Positions 8,180 to 16,347 of a stretch of 20,132 bases of DNA are shown in pieces. Numbering within the stretch: the stretch's first letter is position 1; every line of letters begins with the position of its first letter. The position numbers and the translations under genes were made by a program. The notes under the pieces are model-generated. The model saw nothing but the letters and a program-made list of their open reading frames with translations, ran no database searches and was not told where the DNA came from. The DNA comes from Flammeovirgaceae bacterium UBA976 (lineage in GTDB: Bacteria > Bacteroidota > Bacteroidia > Cytophagales > Cyclobacteriaceae). The DNA lies in assembly GCA_002292365.1 (NCBI GenBank), contig DBBU01000012.1, forward strand, positions 11,144-31,275, given 5' to 3'.

Positions 8180-9250
8180 CTATCTTAATAAGTTCAAGGC
8201 AAAATAAAAAATGCCTATAAATTCAGTGCTGCAAAGATATGCAATAATGTGAAATTTTCTAACCTCTTTTGTCAGCGACATATAAAAGGCTAAATAGATA
8301 TAAAACAATATGATTGCACCTAAAAAATAATAATTCCAAAATTCTGTCAGTGCACTTGATTCATAGAACGAAAACCAAAGACGGACATTAACGAAAATCA
8401 AAAAAATTAAACAAATCCCCTCCGTAAAATTAACAAAAGCGGAAAATTGAAAGTGACTCAATGATTTTAATTGATGTAAATATCCAAACAAACTGACTAC
8501 AGTGTATTTAATCAACAACAGCCCCAGAGCATAAAATGAGTAAATGAGCCAAGACCTTAAATTCTCTGTTAATGGATAACTTTGGTTGGGTTGATAATTT
8601 TCAAGAAACCAATAGGATATCCCCAAGAGGATGGATAAAGAGCTAACCTTGAAGGTTAATTTATAGCTCCCATTAAATGTAAAACTGCTATCCAATTCTC
8701 GAGAAGGCAAACTGAAGGGGTTTTTTACTAAACTAGAAAGAAAAATAAGGTCGAATCTCTCCATAAGTCCGATTATTAATAACAGAACCAGTACTTGTAC
8801 GATTAAAAAATCATACTGAATCCTCCCTTTTTTCGTACCATTTAAATCTCTAGACAAAGAAGCCGCATTCAAACCGATCAAATATCCCTGTAAATCTTTT
8901 ATTTCCTGTGTTGCCCTAATTATTAAAACAGTCGAATCTTGCCCAATTTCAGCATAGATTTGACCAATTGGAAGGGTGCAAGTATAAACGTTCAAGGCGG
9001 TCAATCGATCATTTATCCAAATAGTCATCGGCTGACTGTTTTGAAGCAATAACTCACGAAAGGTTAGATCCTTAGGCAAAACGAGGCGTGCAGGTGCATA
9101 TATGCCTGATATTGAGTCCACAGTATCCCCCACTTGATCCATCAAAACAAACTGATCTGATATATTCTTAGTAATGGCAGAATACCCACCCCCAAAGACC
9201 ATCATTGAGCATAACACAAATGTCAAAAGAAAGCATGATAAGCGTCTCAT
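8180..9250 (-). CDS. DUF4271 multi-pass membrane protein
   Basis: The function is unknown. The 356-residue protein begins with a hydrophobic signal-like segment (about 5-20), has an extracytoplasmic-looking N-terminal part of about 110 residues (including DQVGDTVDSISGIYAPARL), and then about six hydrophobic helices, starting near DFLIVQVLVLLLIIGLMERF (about 147-166) and ending at the C terminus (FIGIFYFALNLL). This architecture and its position directly upstream of hemD fit the DUF4271 family, widespread in Bacteroidota next to uroporphyrinogen-III synthase. That linkage hints at a role in tetrapyrrole handling, or simply conserved cotranscription; nothing in the sequence names a substrate. 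It is divergent from hemW and has the best promoter match in the window upstream. Confidence 0.8.
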   Translation of the reverse strand: MRRLSCFLLTFVLCSMMVFGGGYSAITKNISDQFVLMDQVGDTVDSISGIYAPARLVLPKDLTFRELLLQNSQPMTIWINDRLTALNVYTCTLPIGQIYAEIGQDSTVLIIRATQEIKDLQGYLIGLNAASLSRDLNGTKKGRIQYDFLIVQVLVLLLIIGLMERFDLIFLSSLVKNPFSLPSRELDSSFTFNGSYKLTFKVSSLSILLGISYWFLENYQPNQSYPLTENLRSWLIYSFYALGLLLIKYTVVSLFGYLHQLKSLSHFQFSAFVNFTEGICLIFLIFVNVRLWFSFYESSALTEFWNYYFLGAIILFYIYLAFYMSLTKEVRKFHIIAYLCSTEFIGIFYFALNLLR

Positions 9251-9270
9251 TGGTAAAATGAGTTAGCTAA

Positions 9271-9288
9271 TATTAATTCCAATTAATA
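9271..9288. promoter_or_regulatory. AT-rich palindrome in the DUF4271 leader
   Basis: TATTAATT (9271-9278) and AATTAATA (9281-9288) are exact reverse complements around CC. The palindrome sits between the predicted transcription start (near 9302) and the DUF4271 start codon at 9250, where either a dimeric repressor or a small hairpin could act. The surrounding DNA is AT-rich, so chance is a real alternative. Confidence 0.3.
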
Positions 9289-9308
9289 AAATGAACTCTG
9301 TCATCGGT

Positions 9309-9338
9309 CAAAATTATTCAAAATCCTTCATTAAACAA
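9309..9338 (-). promoter_or_regulatory. Bacteroidota-type promoter for DUF4271-hemD
   Basis: On the minus strand TTG (9338-9336), a 19-base spacer and TAATTTTG (9316-9309) match the Bacteroidota sigma consensus TTG-N(17-23)-TAnnTTTG at every defined base. Transcription would start near 9302, about 50 nt before the DUF4271 ATG. With no obvious terminator downstream it could serve DUF4271, hemD and possibly porP-gldN. Confidence 0.6.
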
Positions 9339-9455
9339 GCCATAAAATCAATAACTAAAGCATAAATGAATATTCTCAAATTCAATAAAAAGGAGTAGAA
9401 CCGCATTTGTTAATATCTTTAGGATACCAATGAGAGATTTGAGACACGATCCAAT

Positions 9456-9463
9456 TACTTTTG
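9456..9463 (+). promoter_or_regulatory. Weak -7-like box at the hemW start
   Basis: TACTTTTG matches TAnnTTTG fully. The nearest TTG upstream (9439-9441) leaves a spacer of only 14 bases, shorter than usual. If used, transcription would begin near 9468, after the TTG at 9461 but before the TTG at 9479, and would therefore favour the second as the hemW start. Confidence 0.2.
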
Positions 9464-10609
9464 CTTGATTATAAAAAATTGTCTGGACTCTATATACATA
9501 TCCCCTTTTGCCGAAAAGCATGTAACTATTGCGATTTCCATTTTAGTACACAATTAGACCCCATGGATCGTATGGTTGGTGGACTTGCCAAAGAATTGAA
9601 GTTAAGGGGTTCAACTCCCAAAAGCCCTATTGATACGATTTATTTTGGTGGAGGTACCCCGTCCATCTTAACAGAAAAGGCGCTCAATATCCTAATGGAA
9701 ACGATCATGACCTATTATAATGTTTCTCTATCCGCCGAGGTAACCTTAGAGGCCAATCCGGATGATATAGATGTTGACAAAGCCAAATTTTGGAAGCGTG
9801 CTGGCATCAATCGATTGAGTATTGGTATTCAAACTTTTAATGATGAGGTCTTAAAAGTCCTAAACAGATCACACAATGCAAATCAAGCCCTAAAAAGCAT
9901 TGATTGGATACGCCAAGCTGGGTTTGACAATATCTCTGCCGATCTCATGTTTGCGCTTCCAGAGGCCAGTGATGCGTCATTGAGGGCAGATTTAAAAACC
10001 TTATTGAATTTAGATCTTCCGCATCTTTCTATCTACGGACTCATCATTGAGGAAAAAACCGTTTTTAGTAATTGGAAGAGCCAAAATAAAAGGTCTTTCC
10101 CATCCGACCTTGATTACGAAAGAAATTATAGAATCGTTCATGCAGAATTAACGAAATATCAATATGAACATTATGAAATCTCTTCTTTTGCAAAGAATGC
10201 TCATTTTTCCCGGCATAATGCTTCTTATTGGCTTCAAAACCCTTATCTCGGGATTGGACCTGGGGCACATTCTTTTGATGGTGATAACCGAAGTCATAAC
10301 ATCAGCAACAATCACCTGTATTTAAAACAATTGGATACCGATAGGACCCATCCGGTAGTAGAGGCGCTCTCATTAACGGAAAAAATGAATGAATACATCA
10401 TGACGCGATTGAGGACTCATTTTGGCCTTGATTTTGAGCAATTTGAAAAAAAATTTCACAGAGATATTAAAAGTGAACGCCTTATGTTGATTAACCAACT
10501 CTGCTCGGAAGGTTTCGCTTTATTGGACTTAAATAAGCTCAAGCTGACTTTTGAAGGGTTTCTCATCAGCGATGACATCTGTGCCCGCCTATTTTATCCT
10601 ACGTCATGA
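9461..10609 (+). CDS. hemW: HemW, haem chaperone, radical SAM family
   Basis: HemW is a radical-SAM-family protein related to coproporphyrinogen oxidase HemN, but known to bind haem and act as a haem chaperone. With the first TTG as residue 1, the [4Fe-4S]/SAM motif is C17-x3-C21-x2-C24 followed by Asp-Phe; the Phe26 where HemN has a fourth Cys marks it as HemW. IYFGGGTPS (60-68), LEANPDD, RLSIGIQTF, SADLMFALPE and the HYEISSFAKNAHFSRHNASYW segment are all family-typical, and the 382-residue length is normal. There is no ATG start: a TGA lies at 9440-9442 and the only start-like codons before the conserved YIHIPFC are TTG at 9461 and TTG at 9479. The second gives MSGLYIHIPFC, which better matches usual HemW N termini. 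It is convergent with the LytTR regulator, 5 bases away. Confidence 0.93.
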   Translation: MLDYKKLSGLYIHIPFCRKACNYCDFHFSTQLDPMDRMVGGLAKELKLRGSTPKSPIDTIYFGGGTPSILTEKALNILMETIMTYYNVSLSAEVTLEANPDDIDVDKAKFWKRAGINRLSIGIQTFNDEVLKVLNRSHNANQALKSIDWIRQAGFDNISADLMFALPEASDASLRADLKTLLNLDLPHLSIYGLIIEEKTVFSNWKSQNKRSFPSDLDYERNYRIVHAELTKYQYEHYEISSFAKNAHFSRHNASYWLQNPYLGIGPGAHSFDGDNRSHNISNNHLYLKQLDTDRTHPVVEALSLTEKMNEYIMTRLRTHFGLDFEQFEKKFHRDIKSERLMLINQLCSEGFALLDLNKLKLTFEGFLISDDICARLFYPTS

Positions 10610-10614
10610 TCCTT

Positions 10615-11352
10615 CTATAAACTCATCTTCTCTTTAAATCGAGCCGCCTGTCGTCGACTTACTTCTACTTTTTCTCCACCCTTCAGCTCAACCAATAATC
10701 CCCCATTAAACCACGTTTCAATAGTTTTTATCCAACTGAGGTTAATAATATGCTTTCTGCTCGCTCTAAAAAAGCTTCTTTCATCCAACTTTTCATCTAA
10801 GGCATTCAAGCTTTTATGTATCATGGGCTTAACATTATCAAAGTATACCTTGATATAGTTTCCATCAGATTCAAAAAGACGAATTTCCTTCAAGCTTATA
10901 AACCAACATCGGTCACCATCTTTGACGAAAACTTGGTCATTCATCCCTAATTGTTGCTTGATTTCACTCACCCCTTCTTGTGCTCGCTCGGCTAAAGCAC
11001 TTGCCTGGACTGCCAAAACCTTGTTTATGGTATCTTTTAAACGTTCTTCTTGGATCGGTTTTAGTAGATAGTCTAGCGCATTTACATCAAAAGCTTTTAT
11101 GGCAAACTCATCATAAGCAGTAGTAAATATAACTTTGGGTACTTTTTCAAGCTCTTCAAGTAACTCAAAACCCGTTTTTCCGGGCATTTGAATATCTAAA
11201 AATATTAATTCTGGATCTAACTGTATGATCTTTTCTAACGCTTCGTCTGCATTTACTGCCTGATCTACAATTTCAATCTCAGGATAATTTTCCAATAAGT
11301 TATTTAACTCTTTTCTGGCCAATCGTTCATCGTCAATAATTATTGCTCTCAT
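10615..11352 (-). CDS. LytTR-family response regulator
   Basis: A cytoplasmic DNA-binding response regulator of the LytR/AlgR type, 245 residues. The receiver domain (about 1-118) has the acidic pair Asp7/Asp8, phosphoacceptor Asp53 in LIFLDIQMPG, Thr77/Thr78 and Lys98 in YLLKPI. A linker (about 119-140) leads to a C-terminal LytTR domain (about 142-243: WFISLKEIRLFESDGNYIKVYF, KSLNALDEKL, FFRASRKHIINLSWIKTIE, VEVSRRQAARFKEKM), which contacts DNA through beta strands. Its ATG overlaps the kinase TGA as ATGA, so the two are translationally linked and almost certainly partners. Target genes are not visible; LytTR sites are usually paired direct repeats, and I found no convincing pair here. Confidence 0.95.
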   Translation of the reverse strand: MRAIIIDDERLARKELNNLLENYPEIEIVDQAVNADEALEKIIQLDPELIFLDIQMPGKTGFELLEELEKVPKVIFTTAYDEFAIKAFDVNALDYLLKPIQEERLKDTINKVLAVQASALAERAQEGVSEIKQQLGMNDQVFVKDGDRCWFISLKEIRLFESDGNYIKVYFDNVKPMIHKSLNALDEKLDERSFFRASRKHIINLSWIKTIETWFNGGLLVELKGGEKVEVSRRQAARFKEKMSL

Positions 11353-12374
11353 AAAGGTTTAGGGATAATAATTTGTGTAAGGACAGTGTGATCACTTAGA
11401 TTACCAATTTTTAGCGCCGCTTGATCACCATAAATTAATTTCAACCTTTTTTCTGTGTTTAGCAAACCATAGCCACTTTTTTTTTGTTTTGCGGCCGTGT
11501 ATTTACCGCTATTTTTAATTTGAATCTGTAACCCTTCCGGAACTCTTTGAGTAATCAATTCAAGCTTACCCCCTTTTTGAAGTTTAGAAATTCCATGCTT
11601 AATCCCATTTTCCACAAGAGTTTGCAGCATCAACGGGGGCACATGAAAAAAATTTGAATGCGCATCAATCTTATAACTGATTTCTATTCGCTCTTCATAT
11701 CTAATGGCTTCTAACGCCAAATAATCCTTTATGGTAGCCAACTCTTCGCTGAAAGCGATGGTTTCTTGAGGTTGGGCCCTCAAAACATTTCGGAGAATGT
11801 TGGATAGTTGTGTGATGGCTTTTTTAGATTTTAAGGGATCTTCTTGGACCAAACCTCGAATACTGTTAAGGGCATTAAAAATGAAATGGGGATTGAGCTG
11901 AGACTTTAAATTATTTAATTCAATCTCTTTTATAGCAGCTTCATACTTCAACGATCTATTGTACCGTTCAAAATAAAGAAATGAAAGGTAAAGCAAAGAC
12001 CAAATTCCAAATAGACCCATAGATTGTAGCATGCTCGCCAAAACATAGAGCACATTAAACTCTTGGATATCATTTAAACTCCCTGACAAGTATGAAATAA
12101 GAATGATAAATAAATAATGAGCGAGCGAAAAAAGCACCATTGCAATCATGAACCTTGGAATCAAGACTACCCATTTGACGTCGATCCAATTATTTCGAAT
12201 GATATAATTTCTGAACAAGTGGGTTGCACCCATCATAAAAGCCACTTGCAGTACCTGACCTGAAAAAAAAGAAAACGTAATTTGAAATTCTACACTGTAT
12301 AGAAAGAGTTGAATGAGCCCATATATAGACCAACCTATTATTTGAAATATCCAATAAAGCTGCCGCTTACTCAC
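11349..12374 (-). CDS. LytS/YehU-type membrane sensor histidine kinase
   Basis: The partner kinase of the LytTR regulator, 341 residues. The N-terminal 135 residues form about four membrane helices (about 6-27, 33-52, 68-96, 108-134) with very short loops and no separate sensor domain, so the signal is probably sensed in or at the membrane. The His_kinase domain follows: LKSQLNPHFIFNALNSIRGL with His163 as the phosphorylated residue, the N-box LMLQTLVENGIKHG (Asn256) and the G-box GYGLLNTEKRL (about 301-311). The start is GTG; uvrA's stop lies inside it (GTGAGTAA, 8-base overlap), and the N terminus SKRQLYWIFQIIGW resembles homologues. The stop overlaps the regulator start. The stimulus is unknown. 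Confidence 0.93.
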   Translation of the reverse strand: MSKRQLYWIFQIIGWSIYGLIQLFLYSVEFQITFSFFSGQVLQVAFMMGATHLFRNYIIRNNWIDVKWVVLIPRFMIAMVLFSLAHYLFIILISYLSGSLNDIQEFNVLYVLASMLQSMGLFGIWSLLYLSFLYFERYNRSLKYEAAIKEIELNNLKSQLNPHFIFNALNSIRGLVQEDPLKSKKAITQLSNILRNVLRAQPQETIAFSEELATIKDYLALEAIRYEERIEISYKIDAHSNFFHVPPLMLQTLVENGIKHGISKLQKGGKLELITQRVPEGLQIQIKNSGKYTAAKQKKSGYGLLNTEKRLKLIYGDQAALKIGNLSDHTVLTQIIIPKPL

Positions 12375-15222
12375 GCTTTAAAGTTAACTCATTCTTTAAA
12401 TAAGTAGCGGTATGACTGTTCTTACACATCGTTATTGCCTCAGGGGTCCCTGTTATTAAGATATGCCCCCCTTTGTTTCCTCCTTCAGGTCCTAAATCTA
12501 TGACTTCGTCAGCTACCTTAATAATGTCCATATTGTGTTCAACAATCAAAACAGTATTTCCCTTATCTACCAATCGGTTCAGCACATCTAATAAATGACC
12601 TATGTCTTGAAAGTGCAACCCCGTCGTTGGCTCATCTAGAATATAAAGTGTCTTACCCGTATCTTTTTTTGACAACTCAGTGGCCAACTTGACCCGCTGT
12701 GCCTCGCCTCCCGAAAGGGTCGTTGCATGCTGTCCTAAGGTAATGTAGCCCAACCCTACTTGATCCAACATTTCGATCTTTCTTAATATTTTTGGTTGAC
12801 TTTGAAAAAAAGTTACCGCATCCTCTACGGTCATATCTAGCATATCAGCGATAGATTTACCTCTAAAACGAACCTCCAAGGTCTCCCGATTATACCTTTT
12901 CCCCTTGCATGTCTCACAAGCGACCAAGACATCTGGAAGAAAATCCATTTCAATAACCCTCATACCACCCCCTTGACAAGTTTCGCATCTTCCCCCTTTT
13001 ACATTAAAGGAAAATCTACCGGGCTTATATCCTCTGATTTTAGCTTCAGGTAATTCGCAAAACAAAGCCCTGATATCCGTGAAAACACTGGTATAGGTCG
13101 CTGGATTGGACCTGGGTGTACGACCGATAGGTGATTGATCGACTTCTATTACCTTGTCTAAATGATCCATCCCTTTTATAGAAGCATATGGTAAAGGTTC
13201 TTTTCTTGACTTATAAAAATATTTTCTTAATATCGGATAGAGGGTTTCATGAATCAAGCTTGATTTACCGCTTCCCGAAACGCCAGTAATACAAATCATC
13301 TTACCCAAACTCAATTTCAATGTGACATTTTTAAGATTATGTCCGCAAGCCCCTTTCAAAATAATTTGGCCTCCCGTATCCTTTCGACGTATTTTAGGTA
13401 CTTCAATGCGGAGTTTGTCATTTAAATAATTTGCCGTTTTCGTATTCTTTTTCAAAAATTCTATTGGCGGTGCGGCGGCCACAATTTGTCCTCCAAATCT
13501 GCCTGCACCTGGCCCTATATCTACGATGAAATCAGATTCCAACATCATTTCCTTATCATGCTCCACTACGATCACCGTATTTCCCAAATCCCTAAGTTCT
13601 TGCAACGCTTTAATGAGTTTTACATTATCCCTTTGATGAAGTCCAATACTGGGCTCATCTAAAATATACAGAACGCTGACCAACTGAGTCCCTATTTGGG
13701 TTGCCAAACGAATGCGCTGAGCTTCTCCTCCTGACAAAGTCCTCAAAGGACGATTTAAATCCAAATAATCTAAACCTACATTCAACATAAACCCAATCCG
13801 CTTTCGGATCTCTTTTAAGATCTCCTTGGCTATGATATTTTGTCGTTTATCTAATTTTGATTCCACATTTTTAAACCATTCATCTAGCTCGTTGATGTTC
13901 ATCATTGAAATTTCCCCAATGTGCTTATCTGCTATTTTAAAATGTAAAGAATCTTTTTTCAAGCGAAAGCCCTGGCACGTATCACAGGTCTTGATATCCG
14001 TAAAATCTCGTACCCATTGACGCATTTTTTCAGATCCTTCTTCTCGCTGTTTGTTCAAGAAATTCATGATCCCTTCGAAAGTAGTCGTCCAATCCTTCCC
14101 TGGATATTTGACAGAACTTACTTGGATAGATTCGGATTCTCCGTAAAGCAAAATATCCAATATCGGTCGAGGTATATCTTTTATTGGAGTCGTGATATTT
14201 ATTTTATTCTTTTTAAGAATCGCTTCTATCTTCTTAAAGATCCAAATGTCTCTGTACATACCCAAAGGCAAGATTCCTCCCCTGCTGATACTCAATGAGG
14301 GATTGGGAAGGATCGCGGTTTCTGTAATCTCTTCTGTAACTCCCAAACCCTTACATTGATCGCATGCACCATAAGGAGAATTAAAAGAAAAAGTATTAGG
14401 AGCAGGTTCATCATAGGCCAAACCAGTCTCGGGATCCATTAAGTTTTTTGAAAAATAAGATAGTTCTTCGGTCTCTGCTAAGGTCATCATGACCCCATTG
14501 CCTTGCTTCAACGCCGTTCCAATAGAATCTTTGACTCGTTTTTGATCTTTTTCATCAATGACCATGCGATCAATGACAATTTCAATGTCATGAGTTTTGT
14601 ATCGATCTACTTGCATCTTGGGCGTCAAATCTAAAATAGTGCCGTTGACGCGGACTTTGGAATAGCCCATTTTTCTAACCTGTTCGAAAAGCTCTCGATA
14701 ATGACCTTTTCTTCCTTTAACCACAGGTGCCAACAAGGTAAGTCGTTCCCCCTGGAAATGATGGTACAATTGATCCAGAATTTGGGATTCCGACTGCTTA
14801 ATCATAAGTTTACCCGTGACATGGGAATATGCTTTTCCGGCTCGCGCAAATAACAATCGCAAGAAATCATATACTTCGGTCGTGGTGCCAACGGTAGATC
14901 TTGGGTTCCGTGAGGTCGTCTTTTGCTCAATGGCAATCACTGGACTTAATCCATTGATTTTATCTACATCTGGCCGCTCCATATTGCCAATAAAGGACCG
15001 CGCGTAGGCTGAAAAGCTTTCCATGTACCGGCGCTGACCCTCAGCATAAAGGGTATCAAAAGCCAAGGAGGATTTTCCACTCCCACTAATTCCCGTAATG
15101 ACTATCAATTTATTGCGGGGTAGGGTTAAATGGATGTCTTTTAAATTGTGCTCACGTGCTCCAATTATTTCTATGACTCCATCCTCAATGTGTTCTTTTT
15201 CGATCAATTTTTTAATCACCAT
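12367..15222 (-). CDS. uvrA: UvrA, excinuclease ABC subunit A
   Basis: UvrA is the dimeric damage-sensing ATPase that loads UvrB in nucleotide excision repair. The 951-residue protein has the usual two ABC modules: Walker A GISGSGKS (44-51) and GVSGSGKSS (about 650), signature LSGGEAQR twice (about 496 and 837), Walker B LYILDEPSIGLHQRDN and LYILDEPTTGLHFQD, and switch His in VEHD and VEHN. The zinc modules CDTCQGFRL and the essential C-terminal CETCQGGG...CETCKGKR are intact. In the first zinc module only CDQC (about residues 285-288) remains; the preceding cysteine pair seen in E. coli is replaced by a DPETG stretch. It is the first gene of a run with the sensor kinase and regulator, overlapping the kinase by 8 bases. 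Confidence 0.98.
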   Translation of the reverse strand: MVIKKLIEKEHIEDGVIEIIGAREHNLKDIHLTLPRNKLIVITGISGSGKSSLAFDTLYAEGQRRYMESFSAYARSFIGNMERPDVDKINGLSPVIAIEQKTTSRNPRSTVGTTTEVYDFLRLLFARAGKAYSHVTGKLMIKQSESQILDQLYHHFQGERLTLLAPVVKGRKGHYRELFEQVRKMGYSKVRVNGTILDLTPKMQVDRYKTHDIEIVIDRMVIDEKDQKRVKDSIGTALKQGNGVMMTLAETEELSYFSKNLMDPETGLAYDEPAPNTFSFNSPYGACDQCKGLGVTEEITETAILPNPSLSISRGGILPLGMYRDIWIFKKIEAILKKNKINITTPIKDIPRPILDILLYGESESIQVSSVKYPGKDWTTTFEGIMNFLNKQREEGSEKMRQWVRDFTDIKTCDTCQGFRLKKDSLHFKIADKHIGEISMMNINELDEWFKNVESKLDKRQNIIAKEILKEIRKRIGFMLNVGLDYLDLNRPLRTLSGGEAQRIRLATQIGTQLVSVLYILDEPSIGLHQRDNVKLIKALQELRDLGNTVIVVEHDKEMMLESDFIVDIGPGAGRFGGQIVAAAPPIEFLKKNTKTANYLNDKLRIEVPKIRRKDTGGQIILKGACGHNLKNVTLKLSLGKMICITGVSGSGKSSLIHETLYPILRKYFYKSRKEPLPYASIKGMDHLDKVIEVDQSPIGRTPRSNPATYTSVFTDIRALFCELPEAKIRGYKPGRFSFNVKGGRCETCQGGGMRVIEMDFLPDVLVACETCKGKRYNRETLEVRFRGKSIADMLDMTVEDAVTFFQSQPKILRKIEMLDQVGLGYITLGQHATTLSGGEAQRVKLATELSKKDTGKTLYILDEPTTGLHFQDIGHLLDVLNRLVDKGNTVLIVEHNMDIIKVADEVIDLGPEGGNKGGHILITGTPEAITMCKNSHTATYLKNELTLKRE

Positions 15223-15245
15223 AAATTATTTGGTCTTATCAAGCG

Positions 15246-15253
15246 CAAAATTA
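15246..15253 (-). promoter_or_regulatory. Candidate -7 box for uvrA
   Basis: TAATTTTG on the minus strand is the same box as in the DUF4271 promoter and ends 23 bases before the uvrA ATG. No TTG lies at the expected -33 distance, so support is partial. The overlapping kinase and regulator genes would share the transcript. Confidence 0.4.
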
Positions 15254-15369
15254 ACGATTAAGTAGATCTAAAACTAAAAATTAGGCGGAAGCAAATACTC
15301 ACGCTAAAAGTAAGCAATCACCACTCGGACTTCTGTCGTTTGCAAATCCAATTAGCTACCAATAAAAAA

Positions 15370-16347
15370 TTACTTTGACTTTAATTCCCTGAATTTTTTC
15401 CCTTTGTTTAGATGCACATAAGCCCTAATTATACCCTCATCTTTATTTTTTTTAAAAATATCACTCAATGCCCCTTCAAGAGTTGGGTAATCCGGCTTGA
15501 ATCCATGTTCAATTATTTTCATCCCACTTACCTGATTGCCACCTAAAATAATTTTTGACATCTCTCCAAAAATAATTTTAAGAAAAAACCCTGGTATATT
15601 CGGTAAAAATAATGGCCTTTTCAATTGCTTTGCAATGGCTTGGGTGAGTAAAGCATTGGTCGTATTTTGTGTGACCGCGTTGTAAATACCCAGCACCTGA
15701 CGCTCAACTACAAAGACGAACATCTTCACCAAGTCATCTAAATGAATCCAGCTAATATTTTGTCTGCCTGACCCGATAGGCGCGCCAACCCCCCACAAGA
15801 TGGGAAGGGTGAGTTTAGGCAGTGCTCCTCCCACTTTAGACAAAACAATTCCAATTCTAAGTAAGGTTACCCGTATTCCTAATGTCTCAAATTGATTCAC
15901 TTGTTGCTCCCATTTACATACAAATTTCCCAATGAAGTCGTCACCAGCAGGAGTATTTTCAAAACATTCCTCATCCTGAGTATCACTCCCATAATAACCA
16001 ATGGCCGAAGCTGAAATAATCCTTATGGGTCGCGTTTTTAACTTTATAACCTGATCATAAAGAAGTTGAGCCGCATCTATGCGGCTTACAATAAGTTTTT
16101 GTTTTTGCTTTTCAGTCCATCTCTTATTTGCGATTCCTTCTCCCGATAGATGAATAATCACATCGACCTTCAAAGCACTTGGATCAATGTATCCTCTGGC
16201 GATATCCCATTTGAAAGATGGGTAACGGGTATGCTTCAATGGATTTCGACTCAAATGGGAAACTTGGTGGCCTTTTTGACTCAGCGCTGCGCTTAATGCT
16301 TGGCCTATCATACCTGATCCACCAGTTATCAATATCTTTGTACCCAT
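15370..16347 (-). CDS. TIGR01777-type SDR nucleoside-sugar-epimerase-like protein
   Basis: An atypical extended short-chain dehydrogenase/reductase of the TIGR01777 group (E. coli YfcH relatives); no substrate is firmly known for the family. The 325-residue cytoplasmic protein has the NAD(P)-binding ITGGSGMIGQAL near the N terminus (residues 7-18), a DVIIHLSGEGIANKRW motif (about 63-78), SASAIGYYG (about 112-120), the LRIGIVLSKVGGALPKL and ISWIHLDDLV segments, and a DUF1731-like end (RPLFLPNIPGFFLKIIFGEMSKIILGGNQV). About 20 further residues, rich in Lys, extend beyond the usual end. Its ATG overlaps the ATG of the divergent gene on the other strand within CATG (16345-16348). A 147-base gap separates its stop from uvrA. 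Confidence 0.9.
   Translation of the reverse strand: MGTKILITGGSGMIGQALSAALSQKGHQVSHLSRNPLKHTRYPSFKWDIARGYIDPSALKVDVIIHLSGEGIANKRWTEKQKQKLIVSRIDAAQLLYDQVIKLKTRPIRIISASAIGYYGSDTQDEECFENTPAGDDFIGKFVCKWEQQVNQFETLGIRVTLLRIGIVLSKVGGALPKLTLPILWGVGAPIGSGRQNISWIHLDDLVKMFVFVVERQVLGIYNAVTQNTTNALLTQAIAKQLKRPLFLPNIPGFFLKIIFGEMSKIILGGNQVSGMKIIEHGFKPDYPTLEGALSDIFKKNKDEGIIRAYVHLNKGKKFRELKSK
16333..16340 (+). promoter_or_regulatory. -7-like box just before the 204-residue gene
   Basis: TATCTTTG matches TAnnTTTG and ends five bases before the ATG at 16346, which would make the transcript leaderless or nearly so. It lies inside the SDR coding region that encodes the conserved K-I-L-I segment, and no -33 TTG is at the right distance, so it may be coincidental. 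Confidence 0.2.

Noticed and set aside
14017..14298. 93-codon open frame on the plus strand inside uvrA
   Set aside because: It lies opposite a fully conserved stretch of UvrA, has no recognisable protein features and no promoter; it is an antisense shadow.
15263..15270. TAGATCTA palindrome upstream of uvrA
   Set aside because: Eight-base self-complementary words are common in AT-rich DNA; there is no second copy or known SOS box at this site.
15223..15369. 147-base gap between the SDR gene and uvrA, examined for a small RNA or gene
   Set aside because: Apart from the uvrA -7 box I found no stable hairpin, terminator or coding frame.
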